DNA from: Burkholderiaceae bacterium
GTDB taxonomy: Bacteria > Pseudomonadota > Gammaproteobacteria > Burkholderiales > Burkholderiaceae_E
Direction of reading: 5' to 3'
DNA: 64,000 bases
NCBI GenBank assembly: GCA_024235875.1
Contig: JACKLP010000003.1
Location: forward strand, 215,948 to 279,947
Of the stretch, positions 1 to 7,574 are shown one piece after another. The notes under the pieces were generated by a model, which was not told the origin of the DNA, did no database searches, and saw nothing but the letters and a program-made list of their open reading frames with translations. Made by a program: the position numbers and the translations under genes. Each line of letters starts with the position of its first letter. The stretch's first letter is position 1.

Positions 1-216
1 CTGACCGAGACTGTAGCCGTTCATGCCGCCCTCTTCCGAGAAAGAGCTATCGAGCAGTGGCCGAATCTCGTTGCCTAGGCTCCGAAGCGCATCGACCTGC
101 AATTGCGTATAAGTGGAGAAGCGCAACAGCGGTTGCTGCGCGAGCATCTCCTCGATGGTTGACGCCCCGGGAATGGCCTCGTCGCCGTAGTCTCGGCGTC
201 GGGTTTCGCTACTCAC
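1..216 (-). CDS. 5' part of an unrecognised protein, cut by the left edge
   Basis: An open frame with no stop runs from a GTG codon to the left edge (72 codons). The start is supported by a strong ribosome binding site, GGGAGG, five bases upstream of the GTG. The protein begins VSSETRRRDYGDEAIPGAS and continues with a helical-looking stretch (IEEMLAQQPLLRFSTYTQLQ). I do not recognise a family. It diverges from the NYN-domain gene to its right, with about 290 bases between the two starts. Because it meets the edge without a stop codon it is easily missed. The real gene is longer, and nothing can be said about its C-terminal part. Confidence 0.6.
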   Translation of the reverse strand, partial: MSSETRRRDYGDEAIPGASTIEEMLAQQPLLRFSTYTQLQVDALRSLGNEIRPLLDSSFSEEGGMNGYSLGQ

Positions 217-449
217 TGCAGCCTCCCCGAATGAGTGGTGCCTTTCCCGTCCGGACGTCTTGTGACGTAGGGTGAGTTCGCAGCATTCGTGCAACTCCCT
301 CTTCGTGGGACGGGTGGATGTGGCGATGCGGATCTGGCCGTAGCCCGAACGCGGCCGTATGTCGGTCAATTTGTAACATCTTGTGCCACCCCCTGGACAG
401 CACGTGTTGATCGATGCAAGACTGCAGTTCGATATCCAATCTTGGTGAC

Positions 450-487
450 GGTAGGTTCCTATCCAAAGGGGGGTTCCCCCGCCTACC
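450..487 (+). promoter_or_regulatory. Nested inverted repeat just upstream of the NYN gene
   Basis: GGTAGG (450-455) pairs with CCTACC (482-487). Between them GGGGGG (468-473) faces CCCCC (476-480) across only two bases. In RNA this could form a compact hairpin ending 22 bases before the ATG at 510. That ATG has no clear ribosome binding site, so the structure could affect translation or mark a transcription signal. There is no T-run, so it is not a typical terminator. The role is inferred. Confidence 0.35.
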
Positions 488-509
488 GAAGCCACCCTCC
501 CCGCTCCCT

Positions 510-1178
510 ATGCGCTATGCGATCCAGATAGATGCTGGCTATCTGCGTGCGCGGTTCATAACTGGCCGGCTCGGGGTCTTCGACGCATGTGCTGTCCGAC
601 GTTTCGTCGATGTAGTGTCGGCCGCTCCGGAGCTGTGCGAGCATGATCTGTATCGAGTCTACTTCTACGACGCGACCCCACTAGGGGGAAGCAAGCCGAA
701 GCCTTTGTGCAACGGCACGGAGAAGATTGACTTCTCTTCGAGTGAAAGCTTTGACATCAACTCCAAGCTGCATGCCGAGTTGGAGTCAGTAGACTTTGTC
801 GCGCTCCGCATGGGGAAGACCGCGTTTCGCGGTTGGGCCATCAAGAAGGGCAAGATGGCTAGCATTCTTCAAAGCCGCGGCCCGAGCGTGAACCTCGTAA
901 CGGGCGACTTCCAACCTGTCGTCAGTCAGAAGGGGGTCGATCTCCGTGTGGGTTTGGACATTGCTGCTCTGGCTCTAAAGCGGCACGTCGATATCGTCGT
1001 GCTTGTGACCGGGGATTCGGATTTCGTGCCCGCTTTGAAGTTCGCCAGACGAGAAGGTCTTCAAACGTACCTCGTTCAGATCGATGGCGCATCGGTTCCC
1101 CAGGGACAGACGTCTAGGGAGTTGGCACAGCATATCGACAAGAACGTCAGGATCGCAGCGGCAGATCTGCACGGTTAG
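510..1178 (+). CDS. NYN-domain (LabA/DUF88-like) putative ribonuclease
   Basis: A 222-residue protein with the PIN-like NYN fold signature. An early acidic residue sits in IQIDAGYLRAR (D8). A central segment, KGVDLRVGLDIAALAL, supplies D144 and D150. The motif VVLVTGDSDFVPALKFAR follows, with D169 and D171. These acidic residues are those expected to bind metal in NYN nucleases, so RNA cleavage is the likely activity. The frame could extend upstream to 414, but the ATG at 510 is preferred because the conserved domain starts immediately after it. Proteins of this family occur alone or next to defence and regulatory genes. Here the only close neighbour is the unknown divergent gene, so no pathway can be assigned. 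Confidence 0.8.
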   Translation: MRYAIQIDAGYLRARFITGRLGVFDACAVRRFVDVVSAAPELCEHDLYRVYFYDATPLGGSKPKPLCNGTEKIDFSSSESFDINSKLHAELESVDFVALRMGKTAFRGWAIKKGKMASILQSRGPSVNLVTGDFQPVVSQKGVDLRVGLDIAALALKRHVDIVVLVTGDSDFVPALKFARREGLQTYLVQIDGASVPQGQTSRELAQHIDKNVRIAAADLHG

Positions 1179-1767
1179 CGATCCCATTGTTTGATCGCTG
1201 TCGCGGTGTCACTGCGATCATTGTCCAGCGCTTGGCAACGGCACTGATTGACTGGTGGGCGCTATTGCACCTTGCGTTGCTCGGAGAGCATCGGGTGCAA
1301 AGGACGGTCGGTAGGTGCAGATGCCCTCTCAGCGTTTGGCGATACGCGAAAACGGAATACCGCCAGGTCGCATTCCGCGCTTGCCGCGATGTTGCCGTAG
1401 CGAGAACGATGGGCTAATGCAGTGCTTCCCGCAGAACCGGGGCGATGTTCCCGCTCGTAGCGGGAACACGCTGTAATCCAGGTGGCAGACCGGGAACACG
1501 CAAAGCCAATCCCCATGCGGCTTTCCACGATGTGTTCCCGTTGTTCCCGCTGTTCCCGGTACTTTCCGAGTGCTGGCCACGGATCGTGAACGGGCCGAGT
1601 TGTAACACGCAATTTTTTCGGAACGCCTCTGCGTTCCGCGGCTCCTTCTGTCGAGTCTCACGCGACGCGGCCGCGGCCGGTACCTTGGTGCGTCCGGCGC
1701 CCGTTGACCCCATGGGTCGCCCCATCACAGGCTCAGGTGCCCGGAAACCCGCATGAATCCTTGATTT
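1179..1767. other. Gene-poor segment with short repeats
   Basis: About 590 bases between the NYN gene and the DUF1810 gene. Frames are open in several phases here, but their translations look like composition artefacts, with runs such as REQREQREH on one strand and FPLFPLF on the other. I see no tRNA and no recognisable coding sequence. The clear structure is the cluster of TGTTCCCG repeats and a perfect hairpin in its middle (described separately). Confidence 0.6.
1446..1558. repeat. Iteron-like TGTTCCCG repeats with a perfect hairpin
   Basis: TGTTCCCG occurs at 1446, 1533, 1542 and 1551. The last three are spaced exactly nine bases apart. Its inverse CGGGAACA occurs at 1461 and 1491. The first direct and first inverted copies form a perfect hairpin: TGTTCCCGCT, loop CGT, AGCGGGAACA (1446-1468). 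Six copies of an 8-mer in 113 bases are far more than expected by chance. The pattern resembles iterons or binding-site arrays of mobile or plasmid-derived DNA, but no replication or integrase gene is beside it. Confidence 0.6.
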
Positions 1768-2229
1768 CTACTTTCTGTATCGGGAAGTAGATCCGTCGAG
1801 CCGTGCGAGCGTCGCCTGGTCGCGCCGGCCGGCGTAGTACTTGTCGATGGCCGCGGCGAACGGCGCGTCGGCCTCGGCCACGATCTCGAACAGCGTCATC
1901 GACGAGCAGAACTTGAGATCGTCGGGCGTGCCGAAGATCTCACGGGCGCTGCGGCCGACGACCTCGTTCACGAGCCGCGTGCACGCAAGCAGGCGCGGGC
2001 CCAGGACCGGGTGGCGCAGATAGGCACGCGCCTCATCGAGATCGCGGATCGCATATCGGCGGGCCATGCCACTGTGCCCGAGCCCGGCGATCTGCGGGAA
2101 CACGAACCACATCCAGTGTGAGCGCTTGCTCCCAGCTGAAAGCTCGTCGACGACGCGCGCGTGACAATCGGCCTGTGCACGCACGAAGCGATCGAGATCG
2201 TACGGATCGGCGGGTCCAGTTGGGCTCAT
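1768..2229 (-). CDS. DUF1810 family protein
   Basis: A 153-residue soluble protein with the hallmark pattern of DUF1810: DLDRFVRAQ near the N-terminus, then SHWMWFVFPQIAGLG, then a segment with HPVLGPRLLACTRLV, and near the C-terminus FCSSMTLFEIVA. Length matches the family (about 140-160 residues). The biochemical role of the family is unsettled, so none is claimed. Its start lies only about 45 bases from the start of the divergent kinase-like gene, so the two promoters must overlap or be shared. Confidence 0.85.
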   Translation of the reverse strand: MSPTGPADPYDLDRFVRAQADCHARVVDELSAGSKRSHWMWFVFPQIAGLGHSGMARRYAIRDLDEARAYLRHPVLGPRLLACTRLVNEVVGRSAREIFGTPDDLKFCSSMTLFEIVAEADAPFAAAIDKYYAGRRDQATLARLDGSTSRYRK

Positions 2230-2272
2230 GATCGGGGGTTTCCGATGGCATCATAGTCGCAGGAACCACCGG

Positions 2273-3934
2273 ATGCACAAGAGCGCCCCGCCCAGCGACG
2301 GACCCGAGATGGAACGGCACCGCCGCCGGGTGTCTTCCCTTTGCAGTTCGGCCTGCTATCCGCATCCGGCAACGGACATCGAGCATATCGAGACCCACAT
2401 CTCCGACGTGCTGCTGGCCGGGGACTACGCCTACAAGCTCAAGAAGCCGGTTGCGCTCGGATTCCTCGACTTCACCACGCTCGCGGCACGCCGGCATTTC
2501 TGCCATGAGGAGCTGCGCCTGAACCGGCGCACCGCACCGCGCCTCTACCAGGCGGTCGTGGCCTTGCGGGCGACATCCCAGGGCCTTCGTTGGGACGCCG
2601 ATGCCGACCCGGTGCCCGGGTCGGAGAAGTCCGAGGGTGCGAGCGAGGCCCTGGACTATGCGGTACGCATGCGTCGCTTTCCCGCCGAGGCACTGTTCGA
2701 CGCGATGCTTCGGGCCGGAACACTGCGCGGCGTGCATGTGGACGCACTGGCGGCGCGGGTGGCGGCGTTCCACGAGACGGTGGCGCGCAGCACACCGGAT
2801 GACCCGCACGGTCGCCCGGCCGAGGTGCTCGCCGCCGTGCGCCGGAACTTCGAGACCCTGCGCAACGCGCCGGTGGATGCCGCGACGCGGACGATCCTCG
2901 ATTCACTTGAGCGATGGTCGGTGGCGCGCTACGAAACGCTCGCGCCGGTCCTTGCCGAGCGCAAGGCAGCCGGCTTCGTGCGTGAATGTCATGGCGATCT
3001 GCACAGCGGCAACATCGCCTGGGTCGACGACGATGCGATGCCCTTCGACTGCATCGAGTTCAATGCGCCGTTTCGCTGGATCGACGTGGCCAGCGAGGTG
3101 GCCTTCGTCGTGATGGACCTGCAAGCGCACGGGCGTGCCGACCTGGCCGCCCGCTTCCTGGATCGCTGGCTCGAGGCGAGCGGTGACGATGCCGGCCTGG
3201 CCGTGCTCGATTGGTTCGCCGTGTATCGAGCGCTGGTACGGGCCGCCGTCGCTGCGATCCGCCTGTCGCAGGATGGGGTCGACGCCGCCACACGTGATGC
3301 CGAACTCGCGTCGATCGACCGCCATGTGGCGTTGGCCAAGTCATTGGCCTTGCCGCGGCATCCGGCCATCGTGATCACGCACGGCTTTTCGGGCTCGGGC
3401 AAGACCACGGCGGCGCAGCGTGTGGTCGAGGCCTTCGGCTCGGTGCGCGTGCGCTCCGACGTGGAGCGAAAGCGCCTCCATGGCCTGGCTCCGGACGCTG
3501 CCAGCGGATCATCGCCCGACGGCGGGATCTACACCGCGTCGGCGACCGACGCGACCTATGCGCGGCTGGCCGAGCGGGTGCGATCCATCCTGGCGTCGGG
3601 ACGGGTCGCGGTCGTCGATGCCAGCTTTCTGTCCTTGGCCCGGCGCGAGCGTTTCGCGTCATTGGCGCGCGAGAGCGGGTCGCCCTTCGCGATCCTGGAA
3701 CTGAGTGCCGACGAGTCGACGCTTCGTGAGCGGATTCGTCGACGCGGTGCGATCGGCAACGATGCCTCGGAGGCGACCGAGGCCGTCCTGGCGCGCCAGC
3801 TCGCCCATGCGGATCCGCTCACGCAGGCGGAGCGGGCTTGCAGCGTGCGCGTCGACGGCGACGACGATCGATGGCTGGCAGCACTTGGCGAACGCCTTGG
3901 CCGGCATCTAGACGGGCAGGCCGTTGCCCGTTGA
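2273..3934 (+). CDS. Two-domain protein: aminoglycoside-phosphotransferase-like plus P-loop kinase
   Basis: A 553-residue protein. The N-terminal two thirds resemble the APH/choline-kinase fold, with the Brenner-type motif CHGDLHSGNIAW near residue 239 and FDCIEFN about 15 residues later. The C-terminal third is a separate P-loop kinase domain with GFSGSGKTT near residue 371, like COG0645. This fused architecture is known in proteobacteria, but the substrate is uncertain. An upstream ATG at 2228 would overlap the divergent DUF1810 start. The ATG at 2273, preceded by AGGA, is preferred, and one at 2309 is also possible. Next downstream is the convergent ABC transporter gene, which begins within the stop region. 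Confidence 0.8.
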   Translation: MHKSAPPSDGPEMERHRRRVSSLCSSACYPHPATDIEHIETHISDVLLAGDYAYKLKKPVALGFLDFTTLAARRHFCHEELRLNRRTAPRLYQAVVALRATSQGLRWDADADPVPGSEKSEGASEALDYAVRMRRFPAEALFDAMLRAGTLRGVHVDALAARVAAFHETVARSTPDDPHGRPAEVLAAVRRNFETLRNAPVDAATRTILDSLERWSVARYETLAPVLAERKAAGFVRECHGDLHSGNIAWVDDDAMPFDCIEFNAPFRWIDVASEVAFVVMDLQAHGRADLAARFLDRWLEASGDDAGLAVLDWFAVYRALVRAAVAAIRLSQDGVDAATRDAELASIDRHVALAKSLALPRHPAIVITHGFSGSGKTTAAQRVVEAFGSVRVRSDVERKRLHGLAPDAASGSSPDGGIYTASATDATYARLAERVRSILASGRVAVVDASFLSLARRERFASLARESGSPFAILELSADESTLRERIRRRGAIGNDASEATEAVLARQLAHADPLTQAERACSVRVDGDDDRWLAALGERLGRHLDGQAVAR

Positions 3935-4744
3935 AGGCGCATCACCCATGTTGGCGAGGATGTCGCGCTTGAGCGATTCTTCGTCCTGGCGCTGGAGCGC
4001 ATCGGCGACCCGATACTCGGCGGCCACGTGGCCGGGTGCGCGGAACACCAGGATGCGATCGCCGATCGCGATGGCCTCGTCGATGGAATGGGTGACGAAC
4101 ACGCCGGTCTTGTGCGTTTCCTTGACCAGGCGGCGGAACTCCTCGCGCAGCCGGGCGCCGGTGAGCTCGTCGAGCGCGCTGAAGGGCTCGTCGCAAAGCA
4201 GGATCTCGGGATCGGTCGCGAAGGCGCGGGCGATGCTGACGCGCTGGCGCATCCCGCCCGACAGCGAATGCGGGTACTTGTGCGCGTGGGCGTCGAGGCC
4301 AAGCTGGCGAAGCCAGTCCATCGCAATGGCTTCGCGCTGCGCCTTGGGCATCTGGCGCAGCTCGAGCCCGTAGGCGACGTTGGCGAGTGCGCTGCGCCAG
4401 GGCATCAGCCGATCGTTCTGGAACACGACGCTGATCTTTCCCGCCAGTGCATCGAAGCGATGGAAAGGATCCACGCCGAGCACCGAGACACGCCCCGCGG
4501 TCGGCTCGATCAGCCCGATCAGCAGATTGAACATCGTGGACTTGCCGCAGCCGGTCTTGCCGACCACGGCAACGAGCTCGCCGCGCTCGATCGTCAGGCT
4601 CAGGTCGCGGGCCGCATAGTGGTCGCGCGCCTCGTCGCCGTCGAATCGCTTGGCGACGCCCTCGAAGCTCACGACGCTCGTGCCCGGGGTTGGCGTTGCG
4701 GCTGGCGCTGCGGCTGGCGCAGGCGTGGTTGCCCGAGTATTCAC
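3908..4744 (-). CDS. ABC transporter ATP-binding protein (nitrate/sulfonate/taurine type)
   Basis: A 278-residue ATPase. It has Walker A (GKTGCGKST, residues 62-70), a Q-loop (VVFQNDRLMPW), the ABC signature LSGGMRQRVS (about 161-170) and Walker B ILLCDEP (181-187). The Q-loop and PWR segment match the SsuB/TauB/NrtD group. The first 22 residues are an Ala/Pro-rich tail outside the fold. Translation likely begins at a GTG that overlaps the permease stop (GTGA), so the two are translationally coupled. The same frame stays open upstream through the permease gene, but that extension is a shadow. Together with the permease and the binding protein it forms a complete importer. The substrate cannot be read from the sequence. 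Confidence 0.9.
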   Translation of the reverse strand: MNTRATTPAPAAAPAATPTPGTSVVSFEGVAKRFDGDEARDHYAARDLSLTIERGELVAVVGKTGCGKSTMFNLLIGLIEPTAGRVSVLGVDPFHRFDALAGKISVVFQNDRLMPWRSALANVAYGLELRQMPKAQREAIAMDWLRQLGLDAHAHKYPHSLSGGMRQRVSIARAFATDPEILLCDEPFSALDELTGARLREEFRRLVKETHKTGVFVTHSIDEAIAIGDRILVFRAPGHVAAEYRVADALQRQDEESLKRDILANMGDAPSTGNGLPV

Positions 4745-5496
4745 AGGCTGCGCTCGGACTGCGCGCGATAGCGCAAGAGATAGGCTTCGAGCAGCGCGAC
4801 GACCTTCTGCGACGTGATCACGAACAACACCAGCACCAGGGTCCAGGCGATCGCGCCGGCCATGTCGAACAGCTGCTGGCGCTGCAGCAACTCGTAGCCC
4901 ACGCCGACTGTGGCCCCGACCAGTTCGGCCACGACCACCACGCGCGCGACATTGCCCAGGTTCACCTTCCATGCGGTCAGGACCCCGGGCACGATGCTCG
5001 GCACGATCAAGGTGCGGAACATGTCCCACTGGCTCGGTCGAAACGACAGCGACATCTCGACCAGGTCCTTGGACATCGCGCGGTAGGCGTCGTAGATCTG
5101 GAAGGCGAACGCGGGCAGGGTGGTCATCACGATGATGAACCAGATGCGGAACTCGGTGGACTTGAACCAGATGATCGAGATCACGACCCACGACAAGGCG
5201 GGGATTCCCTGGTTGAAGGTGAGCAAGGGATGGATGTAGCGCGCCGCACGCTCGGAGATGCCCATCCAGAGCGCAATCAGCGAACCGACGACGAAGGCGC
5301 CCGTCATGCCCAGCAGGATGCGCGCCGACGTGGCCAGCGCGCCGCGCAGTTGATCGCCCTCGGTGAGAATCGACAGCAACTCGCGGCCGATCGCCAGCGT
5401 CGATGGAAAGAGAAAGGGCGGCAGGAACCATGCCGCCACTTCCCAGACGAGCACCAGTACCAGCGCCGCGATCAGCGGTTCGCGCTGGATTCGCAT
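4741..5496 (-). CDS. ABC transporter permease (SsuC/TauC-like)
   Basis: A 251-residue inner-membrane protein with about six hydrophobic segments, beginning LIAALVLVLVWEVAAWFLPP. The cytoplasmic coupling loop is recognisable in the region SFRPSQWDMFRTLIVPSIVPGV, the EAA-like motif of binding-protein-dependent permeases. It lies between the binding-protein gene (38 bases upstream) and the ATPase gene (overlapping by four bases), so it is the membrane channel of the same importer. Confidence 0.9.
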   Translation of the reverse strand: MRIQREPLIAALVLVLVWEVAAWFLPPFLFPSTLAIGRELLSILTEGDQLRGALATSARILLGMTGAFVVGSLIALWMGISERAARYIHPLLTFNQGIPALSWVVISIIWFKSTEFRIWFIIVMTTLPAFAFQIYDAYRAMSKDLVEMSLSFRPSQWDMFRTLIVPSIVPGVLTAWKVNLGNVARVVVVAELVGATVGVGYELLQRQQLFDMAGAIAWTLVLVLFVITSQKVVALLEAYLLRYRAQSERSL

Positions 5497-5534
5497 CGGT
5501 GGCGGGATCCGGCGGACTTGGCCGGGCGCAGCGG

Positions 5535-6497
5535 CTAGCGGCCTTGGTAGATGGTGGACTTGTCGACCGGTGCCTTCAGGTAGCCGCTATCCAGGCCGGC
5601 CGCATAGACGGTCTCGATGTCCTTGGCGATGTCGGCGGCTCGACGCACCTCGAGTCCGAGCCGGGCGTTGTCCTCGATCAGCTTGCGGATCACCTCGACG
5701 TCGGAGCCCTTGATGGTCGCCGAGATCAGCTTCGCGGCCTCGGCCGGCTTGCCCAGGATCCAGGCGGCCGCGTCCTTGTAGACCGCATGGAGCTTCTCGG
5801 CCGCGCCCGGGTTCTCGGCCAGCCAGCTCTGGTGTGCAGCCACGCCCAGGTAGGGAATGTGCCCCACGCCACCGGCGGCCTTCCACTGGGCATCGATGTT
5901 CAGTTCGAGCGAGCGGAATGACGGCTTCTTGGACATCAGCACCGACAGCGCGGGCTCCCAGAGCTGGATCGCATCGGCGCGGTCGGCGAGCGCGTAGCCC
6001 ACCAGTCCGGGCGGCGCGGTGTTCTGCACCGGGATCTTGCCGACATCGGCGCCATTCTTGCCGGCGAGCCACTTGAACATCGCGAAGTTGGTGGTGGCGG
6101 TCGCCGCGACCAGCTGGTGACCCTCGAGGTCCTTGACGGTGCGGATCCCGGGACGCTCGGTGACGACCGCGCCGAAGTAGTTGAACGCGTTGAACAGGTA
6201 GGAGACCTTCACGCCCTTGCTGCTCGCCACGGCGACCGACAGCAGTGCCGCACTCGCGCCGACCTTGAACTCGCCCGAATTGAACTGCGCGATGTAGGCG
6301 CTGGGTGGGCGCTTGACGAAATTCAGGTCCAGGCCATGGGCGAGATCGAGCTTTTGAGACTTGATGATCGGTACGACGAAATAGCCCAGCGACGGTGGTC
6401 CGAACACGACCACGTCGATCTTGGTCTGTGCCGATACGCCCGCGCAGATGCCGGCCCCCAGAACCAGTGCCACGAACCGCTTCAGAAAGTGAGCCAT
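5535..6497 (-). CDS. ABC transporter periplasmic substrate-binding protein (NMT1/SsuA-like)
   Basis: A 320-residue secreted protein with a signal peptide (MAHFLKRFVALVLGAGICAG, cleavage probably after VSA). The mature part reads as a type II periplasmic binding protein of the aliphatic sulfonate/nitrate/taurine group: an early DVVVFGPPSLGYFVVPI segment, NSGEFKVGASAALLS, then a C-terminal helical region. It is the first gene of the importer operon. The specificity (sulfonate, taurine, thiamine-precursor type or another) cannot be deduced. An upstream AGGAGGA sequence is a good ribosome binding site. Confidence 0.88.
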   Translation of the reverse strand: MAHFLKRFVALVLGAGICAGVSAQTKIDVVVFGPPSLGYFVVPIIKSQKLDLAHGLDLNFVKRPPSAYIAQFNSGEFKVGASAALLSVAVASSKGVKVSYLFNAFNYFGAVVTERPGIRTVKDLEGHQLVAATATTNFAMFKWLAGKNGADVGKIPVQNTAPPGLVGYALADRADAIQLWEPALSVLMSKKPSFRSLELNIDAQWKAAGGVGHIPYLGVAAHQSWLAENPGAAEKLHAVYKDAAAWILGKPAEAAKLISATIKGSDVEVIRKLIEDNARLGLEVRRAADIAKDIETVYAAGLDSGYLKAPVDKSTIYQGR

Positions 6498-6619
6498 GTC
6501 GTCCTCCTGTTGTCGGGGTTCCGATCCCGATCCGAGCCGCTACGCTCGCGGCATCGACCAGTGTATTCGAACGCCCTTGGCGTAGAAACCAGCATGCGGG
6601 ACCCCGGTGCGAGCGCGTG

Positions 6620-7093
6620 CTAGTCGCGCGGCAACCAGTACTGGCGCATGAGCTCGACGCACCACTCGGGCTGCGTGATCGGCGTGCGGGGCAGGAACTC
6701 GCGCATCACCGGCTTGATGTCGAGCACCGGCGTTTGGTCGATCGCGTCGAGTTCGGCCACCACCAACGAACGTCCCTCGAGCCGCAGCACCCGGCAGATC
6801 GTGGTGCCGATGCGGTTGGGGCGGTTCTTACCACGTTGCGCGAAGATGCCGACGGCGGGCCAGTCGGCGTTGTTGCGTGGATGGCGCGCGCCCGTGACGA
6901 TTCGCTCGGGCGCGACCCGGTCGAAGAGGTAGACGACCTCGACATGGGAGAACGCATCGATGCCTTGCAGCGCATCGGCGTCCAGGCCCGGGACCAGCGT
7001 GATCCGGGCCTCGGTTCCTCCCCAGAAATCATCCTCGGGGTCGCGGCGCGACGCGCTGACATGGCCGATCGGCGCGAACTCGTGGCTCGACAT
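6620..7093 (-). CDS. TrmO/TsaA-like SAM-dependent methyltransferase
   Basis: A 157-residue protein of the UPF0066 family, which includes TrmO, the enzyme that N6-methylates t6A37 of some tRNAs. It begins SSHEFAPIGHVSASR, and the conserved core is LQGIDAFSHVEVVYLFDR followed by GIFAQRGKNRPNRIGTT and LDAIDQTPVLDIKP. The ATG at 7093 is chosen because the family motif FxPIGxV begins a few residues later; a GTG at 7099 is possible. It follows the GMC small-subunit gene by seven bases, so the three genes are probably one transcript. A role in tRNA modification is known for family members, not shown here. Confidence 0.85.
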   Translation of the reverse strand: MSSHEFAPIGHVSASRRDPEDDFWGGTEARITLVPGLDADALQGIDAFSHVEVVYLFDRVAPERIVTGARHPRNNADWPAVGIFAQRGKNRPNRIGTTICRVLRLEGRSLVVAELDAIDQTPVLDIKPVMREFLPRTPITQPEWCVELMRQYWLPRD

Positions 7094-7100
7094 GGACACG

Positions 7101-7565
7101 CTAGGCCTCGCGCCAGATCCGGCCGCGCGAGCGCACCGGCTCCAGCAGCGACCAGTCGCCGTCGTCGACCTCGAAGCCCTGCGGGTAGGGCGGCCGCACT
7201 TCCATGCCGAGCGAGCGCATGACGCGATCGTCACGGTAGTAGCAGCGAACGGTCACCGCGCCGAGCAGGTCGGCATGCGCGGGCTCGGCCTGGCGGAATC
7301 GGGCGGCGAGCTCGCGTTGCCGAGCCGCGTCGAGCGACGCGAAGCTCGCGCCAGCGAAGGCGTCGAGCCGGGCGAGCGCCGCCACCACGGCTGCGCCGTC
7401 GCGATCGAGCGTGGCGACGAGGTCGGCGAGGATCGCGTCGTCGTCGGCGCCGGGCAGGTCGAACTCGCGGCTTGCCGGGATGATCTGCGCGACGATCGCG
7501 CGCAGGCAGGCGCGCTGCGCCGGGTCGAGCGGCGGCGCGGTGTCGATGGCGATCGGCTCGTGCAT
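7101..7565 (-). CDS. Gluconate-2-dehydrogenase subunit 3-like protein
   Basis: A 154-residue protein resembling the small subunit of membrane-bound sugar/gluconate dehydrogenases (LRAIVAQIIPASREFDLPGADD near the start, CYYRDDRVMRSLGMEVRPPYPQGFE near the end). It lies nine bases downstream of the GMC flavoprotein gene, the usual arrangement for this pair. Unlike many family members it has no visible Tat signal peptide, so the complex may be cytoplasmic, or the subunit may be exported with its partner. No cytochrome c subunit is nearby, so the electron acceptor is unknown. Confidence 0.75.
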   Translation of the reverse strand: MHEPIAIDTAPPLDPAQRACLRAIVAQIIPASREFDLPGADDDAILADLVATLDRDGAAVVAALARLDAFAGASFASLDAARQRELAARFRQAEPAHADLLGAVTVRCYYRDDRVMRSLGMEVRPPYPQGFEVDDGDWSLLEPVRSRGRIWREA

Positions 7566-7574
7566 CGGGGACTC

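Noticed and set aside
1187..1661. Overlapping frames in the gene-poor left segment
   Set aside because: Frames with runs such as REQREQREH arise from the TGTTCCCG repeats read in different phases; no start signals or motifs.
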